39,620 nt of DNA, from IMG/VR virus record IMGVR_UViG_3300009080_000978, positions 1-39,620 of that record. One strand, given 5' to 3'. Made by a program: the position numbers and the translations under genes. Source of the DNA: a virus. Under the pieces are notes generated by a model that was not told the DNA's origin, did not search any database, and was given only the letters and a program-made list of their open reading frames with translations. Position 1 is the first letter of the stretch. The number at the start of each line of letters is the position of its first letter. Below, in pieces: positions 19,396 to 27,905 of the stretch.

Positions 19396-19749
19396 CTAGT
19401 ATCGAAACACGTTCAGGTCTGGTCTACCCTTTTTATCTACTAGGGTTGCCATGTCAGATAGTGCTTCTTTTGGGTTACATAGGTAGATGAATTCATCTAA
19501 CTCGTCGAGATTGTCTCGTACCCAGGACCTGGTCACCTTTACGACCTTGCCCTTAATTCCATTAGCCTTCAGAGTGTTCTCTGAAATATTGGTGAACTCG
19601 TAGGCCATCGAGTTAATATTAGCTGGACCTAGAGAAAACAAGGTTAGCTCATGGTCTTCGCTATCCATAGATCTTATAGACCTGCCAAGTGCATTAATAA
19701 ATATTTCGTAGTGGCTAAAAGCCTTAGTTCCCTGAATAAGGATTTTCAT
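19396..19749 (-). CDS. Rossmann-like protein, possibly SLOG/DUF2493 type, 117 aa
   Basis: The N-terminus MKILIQGTKAFSHYEIFINAL resembles the start of SLOG-like/DUF2493 proteins (strand, then a G-x-R/K-x-F loop, then helix), and ELTLFSLGPANINSMAYEF suggests a second strand and nucleotide-binding turn. A C-terminal part has EFIYLCNPKEALSDMATLVDKKG. The family may bind a nucleotide or NAD-derived ligand. It overlaps the upstream membrane-protein gene by 26 bp. The assignment is tentative. Confidence 0.6.
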   Translation of the reverse strand: MKILIQGTKAFSHYEIFINALGRSIRSMDSEDHELTLFSLGPANINSMAYEFTNISENTLKANGIKGKVVKVTRSWVRDNLDELDEFIYLCNPKEALSDMATLVDKKGRPDLNVFRY

Positions 19750-20143
19750 TGTCTTGGCCTTTCGTTAGTGTCTCAACAATAAATGCTATAGTATCTAATT
19801 CTACATTACTCATGGACATTGTGTCAACTGTTTTTGTAGTTTCTTCAATTATTTTTCCGTTAACGATCTCTGCTGCTAGAAGAGCATCGTTCTTTATCCA
19901 ATATGCCGTGTCTTCGGTTAGAACAACCTTAGTAGAATGCTTCTCTAGGTAGTCAAAGGACTGGCCTACTGGCTTCTTTTGTATCTTGGCTGGCATGACT
20001 CCCCAGGGTTTTAGTACATCAAAGTTATAGCTTTGCGTATACTGAACATCAATTCTCTTTATACTATCTATGTTAAACTTAAAAAAGTTATACGTGATTA
20101 GCACAGCAGACAATGCTGTAAGTGCTCCAATAACGTACTCCAT
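19724..20143 (-). CDS. Single-pass membrane protein, 139 aa
   Basis: An N-terminal helix (YVIGALTALSAVLITYNFF, residues 3-21) is followed by a soluble alpha/beta region rich in Thr and acidic residues, with WIKNDALLAAEIVNG. No family is recognised. GGGAGG lies eight nt before the ATG and a TATAAT box a further few nt upstream. The 3' end overlaps the SLOG-like gene by 26 bp. Confidence 0.65.
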   Translation of the reverse strand: MEYVIGALTALSAVLITYNFFKFNIDSIKRIDVQYTQSYNFDVLKPWGVMPAKIQKKPVGQSFDYLEKHSTKVVLTEDTAYWIKNDALLAAEIVNGKIIEETTKTVDTMSMSNVELDTIAFIVETLTKGQDNENPYSGN

Positions 20144-20160
20144 TAATAGCCTCCCATATT

Positions 20161-20166
20161 ATTATA
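20161..20166 (-). promoter_or_regulatory. -10 box with very short leader
   Basis: Minus-strand TATAAT (20166-20161) with a leader of about 10 nt that is mostly the GGGAGG ribosome site of the 139-aa gene. Confidence 0.5.
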
Positions 20167-20168
20167 CT

Positions 20169-20498
20169 TTATAGTTTTAATAGTCGTATAATGTATTCTA
20201 AAGTTTCTTTTAAGTTTTGAGGCAAGCAATCTCTATCATTCTGAGACAGGGCCCTGCTAGATAGCCTAACGACTGGGTTAGATTCTGTCACATTCATATC
20301 CAAGAAGCCCCTCTCCCAAAGTTGATTAACCTCGTCAAGAAATAGATCATCCATTCTTTGCTTAAGCTCTTCGTCTATCTCCTTGATTTTTTCTGTAAAC
20401 GAGTACATAAACTCTCCCGTTTCAGAGTCTATTCCAGCTACTTCGATGGCACCAGCAAGGATTAGCTTTTCTATGTAGTCATCTGCAGAGCTAGCCAT
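20169..20498 (-). CDS. Conserved small phage protein, 109 aa
   Basis: An all-helical protein starting MASSADDYIEKLILAGAIEV, with GIDSETGEFMYSFT, LWERGFLDMNV and VVRLSSRAL segments. The alternation (helix, G-E-x-x-Y strand-turn, helix, G-F-hydrophobic) recalls a winged-helix-like small protein I believe recurs in phages of aquatic bacteria, but I cannot name a family. It overlaps the nuclease gene by 8 bp. Confidence 0.65.
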   Translation of the reverse strand: MASSADDYIEKLILAGAIEVAGIDSETGEFMYSFTEKIKEIDEELKQRMDDLFLDEVNQLWERGFLDMNVTESNPVVRLSSRALSQNDRDCLPQNLKETLEYIIRLLKL

Positions 20499-20895
20499 TA
20501 GACTTTCTCTTGGCTAGTAGTTCGTCAAAGTTTTTAACTTTCGTGTCACCTAGATATCCCCAAGCATAGCCCTTCTCCACCATCTCCATATTCACAGACT
20601 TATCATTGTGGTCTAGATGGATCCAGCCAAGAACACGACCATATTTACCAGCACTATTACTCTTCTCTGTACGAATAGTCACAGTCTCTGCTTCTTTAAT
20701 CTTTGTTTCTAGATAGTGCTTAGCTTCTAGGCCAAGCCTCTTCTCATTAAGATCCCTGGTCCTTGACTCTGGTGTGTCAATACCAGCCAACCTAACCCTA
20801 GACTTGAAGTGAATGTCAAACCCTAAGTCCATGATTACGTCAATAGTATCGCCATCTACAATTTTTGTAACTTCTTTTACGTAATACTCATACAT
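20491..20895 (-). CDS. Staphylococcal-nuclease-like (SNase) endonuclease
   Basis: The 134-aa protein has the three active-site blocks of PF00565: VDGDTIDV with the metal-binding Asp, RLAGIDTPES with Arg and Glu, and GKYGRVLGW with the second Arg. It cleaves DNA or RNA with calcium. There is no signal peptide, so it acts inside the cell, for example on host DNA or in repair. Its start ATG shares a base with the preceding TAA (TAATG), and AGGAG lies about ten nt upstream. Confidence 0.9.
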   Translation of the reverse strand: MYEYYVKEVTKIVDGDTIDVIMDLGFDIHFKSRVRLAGIDTPESRTRDLNEKRLGLEAKHYLETKIKEAETVTIRTEKSNSAGKYGRVLGWIHLDHNDKSVNMEMVEKGYAWGYLGDTKVKNFDELLAKRKSNG

Positions 20896-21149
20896 TATAC
20901 GTTGTCTCCTATCAGGCGGTTCTCTATTAGTTTATCTCTCTCGTCTATCGTCTCAAAGGAGAATGCCTCTATCTTTTGTTTGCCCGAATCTGACATCACT
21001 ATATCGTTATAATCATGGGAGCAGAACATTAGCTCTCCACTCATCCCTCGCACCAGGACGTATGCCTGAGCACCGCATAGATCGCACCTATCTTGCTGTG
21101 AAAGAATGGGGCTATCGCTTGTTGTCGGTACTGTAGAATCCTCCACCAT
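20895..21149 (-). CDS. DUF7455-like CxxC protein, 84 aa
   Basis: The segment DRCDLCGAQAYVLVRGMSGELMFCSHDY matches the actinobacterial DUF7455 pattern (CDRCGAQAYVRV, then LxFCxHH), a likely zinc-binding domain of unknown function. The ATG at 21149 lies inside the FmdB-like gene in another frame, giving a 38-bp overlap; an open stretch further upstream is a shadow of that gene. The presence of this family is another actinobacterial marker. Confidence 0.75.
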   Translation of the reverse strand: MVEDSTVPTTSDSPILSQQDRCDLCGAQAYVLVRGMSGELMFCSHDYNDIVMSDSGKQKIEAFSFETIDERDKLIENRLIGDNV

Positions 21150-21294
21150 TAAACTGAACACCCCCCACTGCAAATTTTCTAGACAAGGGCTCGCTGCAAT
21201 CTTTACATTGGTACCCAGGATCTTCCTCATTAATGCCACGAAAAATCGGAGAAGAGACTCCGCACTTTAGGCACTCATACTCATAAAGCGGCAT
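21112..21294 (-). CDS. FmdB-like zinc-ribbon protein, 60 aa
   Basis: It opens MPLYEYECLKCG, then carries YQCKDCSEPLSRKF, the two CxxC knuckles and spacing of the FmdB/CxxC_CxxC_SSSS family. It is a putative regulator or small metal-binding protein. The start follows directly after the TAA of the DUF2061 gene, with GGGGG-containing sequence upstream as a weak ribosome site. Confidence 0.85.
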   Translation of the reverse strand: MPLYEYECLKCGVSSPIFRGINEEDPGYQCKDCSEPLSRKFAVGGVQFNGGGFYSTDNKR

Positions 21295-21495
21295 TTATTT
21301 TAGCCCCCTACCCCATTTGGCCCAGAGGCGTTCGTGTAGAAAATATCCTATTGCCTCCCACGCTATATAGATCAATGCACCTAGGCTGGCATACTCCCAC
21401 TCACCAGTAAACAGGTATATTACACCAGCTACACCGACAAGATGAAAAGTCTCCCAGCTTGCAGTCTTTACCAGACTTTTACGCTTAGACTCCAA
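21295..21495 (-). CDS. DUF2061-like two-helix membrane protein
   Basis: The 66-aa protein has KTASWETFHLVGVAGVIYLFTGEW, then ASLGALIYIAWEAIGYFLHERLWAKW, matching DUF2061 (K-T-x-T/S-x-R/E start, two transmembrane helices, and the YxLHERxW ending). The function is unknown. The start is TTG at 21495, with GAGAGG seven nt upstream, two codons outside the M23 stop region. Confidence 0.8.
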   Translation of the reverse strand: MESKRKSLVKTASWETFHLVGVAGVIYLFTGEWEYASLGALIYIAWEAIGYFLHERLWAKWGRGLK

Positions 21496-21509
21496 ATGAA
21501 TACCTCTCT

Positions 21510-22301
21510 TTAAGAAAGCTTAATCTTTTGGCCAACTCTAATCAGGTTAGGATTCTTAATGCCATTAAGCTTTGATAGTGCAGAGATTGTGGTTTTATTT
21601 GCCCTAGCAATCTTACCAAGGGTATCTCCGCTCTTAACAGTATACACCTTAGGTGCTGGCTTGTCAACCTTCTTTGCAGCTGGCTTTTTTGGAGCACCTA
21701 CTGGCATCTTGCGTGCAACACCATAAGGATTAATCTTTTTCTTCTTGGCTGGCTCATGCACTGGTGCAGGAGCCGTTGGCTCCTTCTCATCTGTTGCTAC
21801 GTTTGCGTAAGCCTTGGCTTTTTCTGCAGCGGTCAGTGCCTTTACAAAGCTGATTGGCTCAACAAAGCCCTTACCGTCTGCGGACCACCCGTGAGTCTTG
21901 CCCTTCCAAATTTCCCAGTGAAGATGAATACCAGTTGACATCCCAGATGTCCCCATTTTTCCTAGGACAGTTCCAGGCTTAACCTTTTGTCCTGGCTTTA
22001 CCTGGATGGACCCTGGCTCTAGATGTGCGTATAGAGATGTGTAGTACTCTCCGTCAATCATATGGCGGATTACAACATAGTGCCCAAATCCACCACCAGC
22101 TGCATCAGAAACCCTAGCCTTTAGAACTGTACCCCCAGCGAAGGCTTCGACATACCATGGGGCTCTGCCTAGTCCACAGATGTCTGTTCCGTTGTGGTGC
22201 TTTCGTGTCTTCTTGACTGGGTGAATTCTCCAACCCATCTTAGAAGTAATCTTCCAAGTTTTTCCGTATGCCCCGTCAATGGGCTGTTGATACTTTGACA
22301 T
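21510..22301 (-). CDS. M23 peptidase with C-terminal LysM (endolysin)
   Basis: The 263-aa protein has the M23/lysostaphin zinc site H36-N-G-x-D40 and H126-L-H128, with SLYAHLEPG (H93) between. A Lys/Ala/Pro linker (about 170-218) joins it to a LysM domain [19 protein letters not shown] (220-263) that binds peptidoglycan. It should cut peptidoglycan cross-bridges at lysis. There is no signal peptide, so a holin is required. AAGGAG lies six nt before the ATG. It could also be a virion-associated hydrolase. Confidence 0.92.
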   Translation of the reverse strand: MSKYQQPIDGAYGKTWKITSKMGWRIHPVKKTRKHHNGTDICGLGRAPWYVEAFAGGTVLKARVSDAAGGGFGHYVVIRHMIDGEYYTSLYAHLEPGSIQVKPGQKVKPGTVLGKMGTSGMSTGIHLHWEIWKGKTHGWSADGKGFVEPISFVKALTAAEKAKAYANVATDEKEPTAPAPVHEPAKKKKINPYGVARKMPVGAPKKPAAKKVDKPAPKVYTVKSGDTLGKIARANKTTISALSKLNGIKNPNLIRVGQKIKLS

Positions 22302-22332
22302 GCTGTCTCCTTATTGTTTGTATGTTATAACG

Positions 22333-22992
22333 TTATTCTGTGCCATCTGACATTCTAGGTTTTTCTAGATGGTGATACCAATGAGGCATAGAGTACCTTG
22401 TTCCACTAGTGATTGGCATAATCTCGTGGACATAAAGATAGTTTGATGGGAAAAATACAATACTTCCAGCCTCTGGCTTAATCTTTACACCAGACTGCCT
22501 AAACTCAATCTCTCCACCATCGTAGTTATCATTTAGATAGCTGACAGTAGAAATTAGCCTGCTGCTTACCCCCAGATCCTGGTGTGCTGGGAGGTGACCC
22601 CCATCGTCCTCATACCTAAGAATACCATCAAGTGGCTCTTCTGACTTTACAGCCGCTTTGGCCCAAGGATATAGCGACTCGGAATAGTGCTTAAATGCCT
22701 CATCCAGTGAGCCATATAGAGAATCTGCAATTTGAATTAGGTCATCCCTATAGAAGTCATCATTTTGAATCTCATTATGGCGGAATATATAGAACTTGTG
22801 GTTAAATGGCTTTGGCATGTGCGGATCCCACCAGGCCTCCCATGGGCGTACTGCTGTCCAATTATCGCCATGCTCTCCGCTATCGTACCTATCTGATAGT
22901 TTCTTTACAAGATCTACAATATACTCTGTTCTTGGTATGATATTCTTATAGTACACTAGCCCTAGGTCTAACACTTCAAACTCTAAACTCAT
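22333..22992 (-). CDS. 2OG-Fe(II) oxygenase (P4H-like), 219 aa
   Basis: Iron ligands H137-Q-D139 and H189, 2-oxoglutarate Arg R199; YLNDNYDGGEIEF and KPEAGSIVFFPSNYLYVHEI are typical of the P4H-like subfamily shared with 5372 and 26406. The start is the ATG at 22992, whose ATGA overlaps the stop of the carbamoyltransferase; an open TTG-type extension upstream is a shadow. Co-translation suggests that one product is hydroxylated and carbamoylated in sequence, which is inference. Confidence 0.87.
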   Translation of the reverse strand: MSLEFEVLDLGLVYYKNIIPRTEYIVDLVKKLSDRYDSGEHGDNWTAVRPWEAWWDPHMPKPFNHKFYIFRHNEIQNDDFYRDDLIQIADSLYGSLDEAFKHYSESLYPWAKAAVKSEEPLDGILRYEDDGGHLPAHQDLGVSSRLISTVSYLNDNYDGGEIEFRQSGVKIKPEAGSIVFFPSNYLYVHEIMPITSGTRYSMPHWYHHLEKPRMSDGTE

Positions 22993-24428
22993 CTTATCAC
23001 TTTCTGCCCGTAGGTCTTTTCCCATTCAATTATATCATGTTCGTCATTTAAAAGGGGCTGACCTTTTATGTTAAGGCTAGTATTTAGTAGGACTGGGACC
23101 CCAGTCTCTTTATAGAATAAGGTTAGTAGCCTGTGTAATCCTGGGTGCTGGTGCCTATTTACTGTCTGTACCCTAGATGTTCCATCAACATGAACCACGC
23201 TTGGTATCAGGTTTGGCTGCTTACACCTAACCGTATACTGCATATATGGCGAAGTGGCTGGTAGGTCAAACCATTCAGATGCGTGCTCTTCTAAAACTAC
23301 TGGTGCAAAGGGTCGGAATAGCTCCCTCTTCTTAATTCTATTAACCTTGTCCTTTATCTCTGGATCTCTTGGATCAGCTAGGATGCTCCTATTTCCTAAA
23401 GCTCTTGGGCCATACTCTGCCCTGCCGTATACAACTGGTGCAACACCATCGCTTAGAATTGCATTAAGGGCTGACTCTGCTGGATACCTAGACTCTCCTA
23501 GATTGTAACCCAAGTAGGGATTTCTCCAGTTAAGGTGTTTGCCATAAGCGGCTGCTGCTGCTCCAAGTGAGCTACCAGCATCTCCTGGGTTTGGCATAAT
23601 CCATACGTCTGCGAACTGACTCCAGAGAGAAGTGTTAGCCGTAGCATTAAGAGCACATCCGCCCATGAAAACTAGGTTATGCTTGCCAGTCTTTTTCTTG
23701 GCAAACTCCATAAACTCATATAGTCTATCCTCGTATACCTTTTGAACAGCTGCTGCTATATCGTACTTGTTAACGTCCGTCACCCCAATGTCCCAGTCTA
23801 CAATGCCCTTGTGAAAATTATATTTTTGACCATTGATTGTGCTGAAGTATTCAGATACTTTCTTATAAAACCTTTTTGGCTTTCCATATGATGCCATGCC
23901 CATCATAATGTATTCCTCTTCGTTAGGCTTTAGGCCAAGTAGCTGGGTAAAAGCTGAGTAAAATAGTCCAAAGCTAAAGGGATAGTTTTTCTTATAGACA
24001 CTCTTGATCTTATCACCTTCTCCTACCCAGATGCTGGAGGTGTTCCACTCTCCTATAGCATCAAGAACTACGATTACTGCGTCATTAAACCTGCTTGTAT
24101 AGTATCCAGCAGCAGCATGTGAATAGTGGTGGCTAAAGTATTTTACTGGAACACTCTGTAGGGCTGGGTGGTCTTTAAACTTTGGTTTTCCCCCACCAAG
24201 ACCACCGCTGATTGCAATCCTGGTTTTCTTTAGCATTGGGTGCTCGTAGTATGCTATGAGGTCAGGCTGGCCGTACTTAAGTGCATCATCAATTAAAGAG
24301 TCATTGACAAACCAGTCGTTCTTTTCTTTACTGTACCTCTCCGCATGCCCTGCAAATAAGATTATGTTATCTTTTATCAGGGTTACTGAAGCGTCGTGGG
24401 TAGTCTCGTTTACCCCCAAGATGATCAT
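22989..24428 (-). CDS. Carbamoyltransferase (NodU/CmcH family), 479 aa
   Basis: The N-terminal ASKHA domain has ILGVNETTHDASVTLIKDN and FSHHYSHAAAGYYTS, and the C-terminal part has GRAEYGPRALGNRSILADPR and LLNTSLNIKGQP, as in the 11362 protein. It is about 60 residues shorter than that paralogue and at the low end of the family, yet keeps both domains, so it is probably active. The ATG shares its A with the TAA of a 28-codon upstream gene (TAATG). Its acceptor may differ from the first enzyme. Confidence 0.9.
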   Translation of the reverse strand: MIILGVNETTHDASVTLIKDNIILFAGHAERYSKEKNDWFVNDSLIDDALKYGQPDLIAYYEHPMLKKTRIAISGGLGGGKPKFKDHPALQSVPVKYFSHHYSHAAAGYYTSRFNDAVIVVLDAIGEWNTSSIWVGEGDKIKSVYKKNYPFSFGLFYSAFTQLLGLKPNEEEYIMMGMASYGKPKRFYKKVSEYFSTINGQKYNFHKGIVDWDIGVTDVNKYDIAAAVQKVYEDRLYEFMEFAKKKTGKHNLVFMGGCALNATANTSLWSQFADVWIMPNPGDAGSSLGAAAAAYGKHLNWRNPYLGYNLGESRYPAESALNAILSDGVAPVVYGRAEYGPRALGNRSILADPRDPEIKDKVNRIKKRELFRPFAPVVLEEHASEWFDLPATSPYMQYTVRCKQPNLIPSVVHVDGTSRVQTVNRHQHPGLHRLLTLFYKETGVPVLLNTSLNIKGQPLLNDEHDIIEWEKTYGQKVIR

Positions 24429-24514
24429 TAGTATATATACTTTCTAGGCTTTAGCTTGTCTCGATTTTTTCTTTTCCAGATAAAGAATTTTATGGTTTCT
24501 ATAATTTTTTTCAT
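24428..24514 (-). CDS. Basic membrane-associated micropeptide, 28 aa
   Basis: A 28-codon frame starting MKKIIETIKFFIWKRKNR and ending in a Lys/Arg/Tyr tail. It has a leaderless start: TATAAT ends 6 nt before the ATG. Its TAA shares one base with the carbamoyltransferase ATG (TAATG). Such a translated mini-gene lets ribosomes load on a leaderless mRNA and pass to the next gene without a Shine-Dalgarno site. The amphipathic, strongly basic peptide could also bind membranes or act by itself. Confidence 0.6.
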   Translation of the reverse strand: MKKIIETIKFFIWKRKNRDKLKPRKYIY

Positions 24515-24520
24515 AATATA

Positions 24521-24526
24521 ATTATA
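24521..24526 (-). promoter_or_regulatory. -10 box overlapping a stop codon, leaderless
   Basis: Minus-strand TATAAT (24526-24521) contains the TAA of the SGNH-like gene and ends 6 nt before the ATG at 24514. Confidence 0.65.
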
Positions 24527-25463
24527 CCCCATAATCATCAATATATTTTATCAACTCTGATGCATAAAATGATTGTTCTGCTATACCAGGGTGTGCTAAA
24601 TCTAAGGCCCTATACTTTAGAATTCCAATATCCTTATACTGATCTTCCATCCTAAAATTGTCTACGTATTCCTGCATGTCATCATGGGGCATTTCTTTAA
24701 AGTTTTTTATTTCAGATTCTGGATTACCTAGTGGCCAGAAGTAAACCTCTTTGTCAGTCTGACTATCTACTGGTGCATAAAAGTTTTCATTGCTCCAAGA
24801 AGTATAGACTATGCGTGATCCTACTAAATCCAGAAAGTCTGCAAGGATATTTGCCGATGCAGAAAATGCATCTTTAACATCTAAGATTACTTTTTCACTA
24901 ATAGAATCTTTTGCAAACTGTCTAAAAGTGTCTGGAAGATTTGCTACTATTAGGTCTGGTATTCCATAACTATTTATATATTCATATATCTGAGACAATA
25001 TTTGAAGCCTCGTTATTCCTGGGTGGCCTAAATTAAAAAATCCGCTCAGCTTCGAGCCATTGCTTAGGTGGTCATATACTATCTTAGGCCACGTAACATC
25101 TAGTGGCAGACCTTGTCCAAAGGTTATACTGCAGCCAACAAATAGGACATGCATACCATCGTGATCTTTAGTAAACTCGTCTGAACGATAGTTCAAACTA
25201 TTTAAAGAATATATATCACTAAGCTCCATACCCTGCGATCTTAGCATCTCCCTTTCAACAAAAAATGATCTCATGTCTTGTGGTGGAATTATCGGCCTAA
25301 GACCTTCTGGCCAGGGGTCTGGGCTATAAAATATCTCAGAGAGTATCTCTTTGTTTATCTTATCTTGTAGTTTCCAGTAAGTGCCCATCGCAGACTTGTC
25401 AAAAGAGTACATGTGGTACTCTTCTTGTGCTGGAATTTTTAACATGTCCCGTATAAGAAGCAT
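24522..25463 (-). CDS. SGNH-hydrolase-like protein A, about 313 aa
   Basis: VLFVGCSITFGQGLPLDVTWP carries the GxSxTxG-type nucleophile block of SGNH/GDSL esterases, GHPGITRL fits the second block, and the C-terminal DLAHPGIAEQSFYA fits the D-x-x-H block with catalytic His. The N-terminal ~90 residues are outside the family core. It may add or remove acyl groups on a glycan in the cytosol; no signal peptide is seen. The start is uncertain: ATG at 25463 follows the upstream stop by 5 nt, GTG at 25487 overlaps it. Confidence 0.75.
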   Translation of the reverse strand: MLLIRDMLKIPAQEEYHMYSFDKSAMGTYWKLQDKINKEILSEIFYSPDPWPEGLRPIIPPQDMRSFFVEREMLRSQGMELSDIYSLNSLNYRSDEFTKDHDGMHVLFVGCSITFGQGLPLDVTWPKIVYDHLSNGSKLSGFFNLGHPGITRLQILSQIYEYINSYGIPDLIVANLPDTFRQFAKDSISEKVILDVKDAFSASANILADFLDLVGSRIVYTSWSNENFYAPVDSQTDKEVYFWPLGNPESEIKNFKEMPHDDMQEYVDNFRMEDQYKDIGILKYRALDLAHPGIAEQSFYASELIKYIDDYGV

Positions 25464-25468
25464 TAGAA

Positions 25469-26416
25469 CTACTCTGAATATTTCCACTTTTCATATGCAA
25501 AGTTAGCATAAAAGTCTTGCTCCGCAATGCCTGGGTGCACTACATCAAATGCATTAAAGAAATATTCTTCTAGCTCATGCCCCTTATTTGCCTGGGCAAA
25601 CTGCATCTTATGCCGTAGCCTATCATTTTCAGCAAATCTGTAGAATCCTTTATGCCAGATTAGTCTTGGGTCGTTCACATGGCCTTGTATCAGATCATGT
25701 GGGTCAGCGTCCCTGCTAGGACTGCCCTCTAGAAATACATGCCTATCCCAGGAAAACATTATAAGCTTTATATTTTTTTCCTCGCAGAGAAGTTCTAGGG
25801 CGAGGTGCATTGGTGCGACAACACGATCTAATACACTAAGTTCTATGCCAGCATCGAGGGTCCTTAGAAGGTCTGGAAAGTTAATAAATAAAACGTCTGG
25901 AGCACCGTATAGCTCAATATATTTAAATATCTGGTGATAAATGTTTAAGTGGTTTGCACCTGGAATAGCTATATTGTAGTAGCCAGATACGCTTTGTTCT
26001 GAGGCTATTCTATCATAAACCTTTTTGGGCCAAGTGTGCTCTTCTATCATTCCATCACCAAAAGTTACGGAGCAGCCAGCAAACAACATATGCATTCCAT
26101 TGTGACTACTAGAGAATTCGTCTGACCTGAGACCAGAAGAATTAATAGAGAACTCTGAGTCATAAGATCTCCCCACTGACTCTAAATTTTTATTAGTAAA
26201 GTATACATTAAACGGAGAAACTGTTGCTGGTTGAAGTAGCATTAGATCATTCACCCCTGACTTATGCTGATGGGCCAATGAGAACTTTTTAGCAATATAC
26301 GCAGTCAACTCTTCTTTATAAGGGTACCACTCTTCATATGAAAAACCAAATTGACTATAGAACTCAGTAACTTCTAGTGGTGGATCAAGGAGTATTTCGT
26401 CTGCATCAATTCCCAT
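25469..26416 (-). CDS. SGNH-hydrolase-like protein B, 315 aa
   Basis: A paralogue of the neighbouring gene: MLFAGCSVTFGDGMIEEHTWP (nucleophile block), IPGANHLNIYHQIFKYI (second block) and FDVVHPGIAEQDFYA (Asp/His block) align with the same stretches of protein A. The N-terminus is MGIDADEILLDPP; an ATG 23 codons upstream lies inside the oxygenase gene. The ATG at 26416 overlaps the oxygenase stop by 11 bp. The pair arose by tandem duplication and has diverged outside the catalytic blocks. Confidence 0.78.
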   Translation of the reverse strand: MGIDADEILLDPPLEVTEFYSQFGFSYEEWYPYKEELTAYIAKKFSLAHQHKSGVNDLMLLQPATVSPFNVYFTNKNLESVGRSYDSEFSINSSGLRSDEFSSSHNGMHMLFAGCSVTFGDGMIEEHTWPKKVYDRIASEQSVSGYYNIAIPGANHLNIYHQIFKYIELYGAPDVLFINFPDLLRTLDAGIELSVLDRVVAPMHLALELLCEEKNIKLIMFSWDRHVFLEGSPSRDADPHDLIQGHVNDPRLIWHKGFYRFAENDRLRHKMQFAQANKGHELEEYFFNAFDVVHPGIAEQDFYANFAYEKWKYSE

Positions 26417-27044
26417 AACCAGGTTCGCCGCTCTCTGCCTGCTCAATAGCGTGTGGATGTCTGTGTGCCTCCCAGTCATTTGCATTTGTCAAAACTCTGC
26501 CGCCAATGAAGTCTGGGTCTGCATGGCCTGGCTTACTCGTATGCATATATAGGCATGTCCTTCTAGTGCCAGAGGTTACCTTCGATACTCCATGGATGTA
26601 CTCGGATCCAGCACTTGGGAAAAAAACTGCAGAGTACTTATTGGGAGAAATTTCCACACCTTGATTGGGGAAATATATTGTTCCCCCCTCGTACTCATCA
26701 TTTAGATATATGATCGTACTCCATTCAATAAAGGGTTCTGGATCCTGTGCGTCTTCATGCAGGCCTCCCATGCTCCCTGGATTCCATACGGAGCCAAATG
26801 ACTTGAATACATATATAGGGTTAAGAAAACCGTTTACCTCTTTGTGAACCTCATTAGACATTTCTCCATACTTTATCTGAAGGTCTAAAATTCTTTTATT
26901 GTATGGAAAGGCTGTGCCGCCAAACCTATCGGCGTAGTATGGTGGGTAGGGGTTCACCTCTGATGGCCTGTCCTGCTCTTGCATCATTATTGCGGCATCT
27001 TCTGGAGTAATAAAGTTTTCTATTACGTGTATTCTATGGCTCAA
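26406..27044 (-). CDS. 2OG-Fe(II) oxygenase (P4H-like), 212 aa
   Basis: Iron ligands H96-E-D98 (GGLHEDAQ) and H151, 2-oxoglutarate Arg R161 in SGTRRTCLYMH. YLNDEYEGGTIYFPN and SPNKYSAVFFPSAGSEYIHGV are typical of the P4H-like group. The start is TTG at 27044, seven nt after a perfect AGGAGG, so a non-ATG start is well supported. Its C-terminal 40 residues, rich in His, Ala and Asp, extend past the core fold. Confidence 0.85.
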   Translation of the reverse strand: MSHRIHVIENFITPEDAAIMMQEQDRPSEVNPYPPYYADRFGGTAFPYNKRILDLQIKYGEMSNEVHKEVNGFLNPIYVFKSFGSVWNPGSMGGLHEDAQDPEPFIEWSTIIYLNDEYEGGTIYFPNQGVEISPNKYSAVFFPSAGSEYIHGVSKVTSGTRRTCLYMHTSKPGHADPDFIGGRVLTNANDWEAHRHPHAIEQAESGEPGYGN

Positions 27045-27065
27045 TGCTCTGCCTCCTGTAATAAT

Positions 27066-27074
27066 ATTATACCA
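27066..27074 (-). promoter_or_regulatory. Extended -10 promoter (TGGTATAAT)
   Basis: Minus-strand TGGTATAAT immediately after the stop of the glycosyltransferase gene; a leader of about 15 nt holds AGGAGG for the oxygenase. Confidence 0.65.
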
Positions 27075-27905
27075 TTAATAGATAGCTTTTACTAGACCTA
27101 TAAACCTATCTTGTTCCACATCGTTAAATTTAAGGTCATAGGGGTTGTATAAAACATCATCTATTTGGTATGGTAGCTTTTTGGGCAATCTATCAGATAA
27201 GCCGTGAAACTCTACCCAGCCAGAATACTCTTCTGACAGCATCATGTCTATGCAACTATTATAGTTGTGCTCTGTCGAGAATGGCACGTAAAGATTTTCC
27301 ATTGTCCTGTCACCAAAATCTTTCTTCAGAATGTTGGATGGTGCACAGACGACATCAACATTTTTTATAAATGCATCCATTGATAACTTCTCTGCCTCGC
27401 CAAAATACTTTACATCATCTGGATACTTCAGGTTTCGAAGGGTTTCAGTCCTGGCGAATATAAAGTTGGTGTTTATATAGTTAGTGGTCGCAAATCCATC
27501 CGAGGCTATGACCTCCTGACGAAGGAAATACTTATCGTGAACCATGAGCTTGCCACTACTAAAGCCAGACACTATCTTATTATTTTCTGATATATACCTA
27601 ATTAAAGTTTTATCCCAGCCATCAGCAAGCTGTATGTCATCAGAAATAAGCATGGAATATGGTGCTACAATGTTTTCATCATTTAGTCCACCTGCCTTGT
27701 AAGATGTTGGGCTTAAGATTTCATCCCAAAAAATATGCCTGTACTGAATATTGTGAAGCTTAGAAAGCTTTTCTTTTCTATCCATAGGATGCTGGTCATA
27801 GACGGTAATGTGGATCTCGCTAGATGCAGATTCAAGTAGGCTTTCCAGCACGTCAGCTAGATTTTTCCCCTTGTATGAGTAAATTACTATGCTAATATCT
27901 GTCAT
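27075..27905 (-). CDS. GT-A fold glycosyltransferase, 276 aa
   Basis: SIVIYSYKGKNLADVLESLLESA (first strand and helix of a GT-A fold), PYSMLISDDIQLADGWDKTLIRYI (metal-binding SDD with the same DGWD-T-L-I run as in the 4443 protein) and NTNFIFARTETLRNL support a nucleotide-sugar transferase related to, but diverged from, the GT60-like pair. The ATG overlaps the TGA of the upstream gene (ATGA). The acceptor is unknown. Confidence 0.78.
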   Translation of the reverse strand: MTDISIVIYSYKGKNLADVLESLLESASSEIHITVYDQHPMDRKEKLSKLHNIQYRHIFWDEILSPTSYKAGGLNDENIVAPYSMLISDDIQLADGWDKTLIRYISENNKIVSGFSSGKLMVHDKYFLRQEVIASDGFATTNYINTNFIFARTETLRNLKYPDDVKYFGEAEKLSMDAFIKNVDVVCAPSNILKKDFGDRTMENLYVPFSTEHNYNSCIDMMLSEEYSGWVEFHGLSDRLPKKLPYQIDDVLYNPYDLKFNDVEQDRFIGLVKAIY

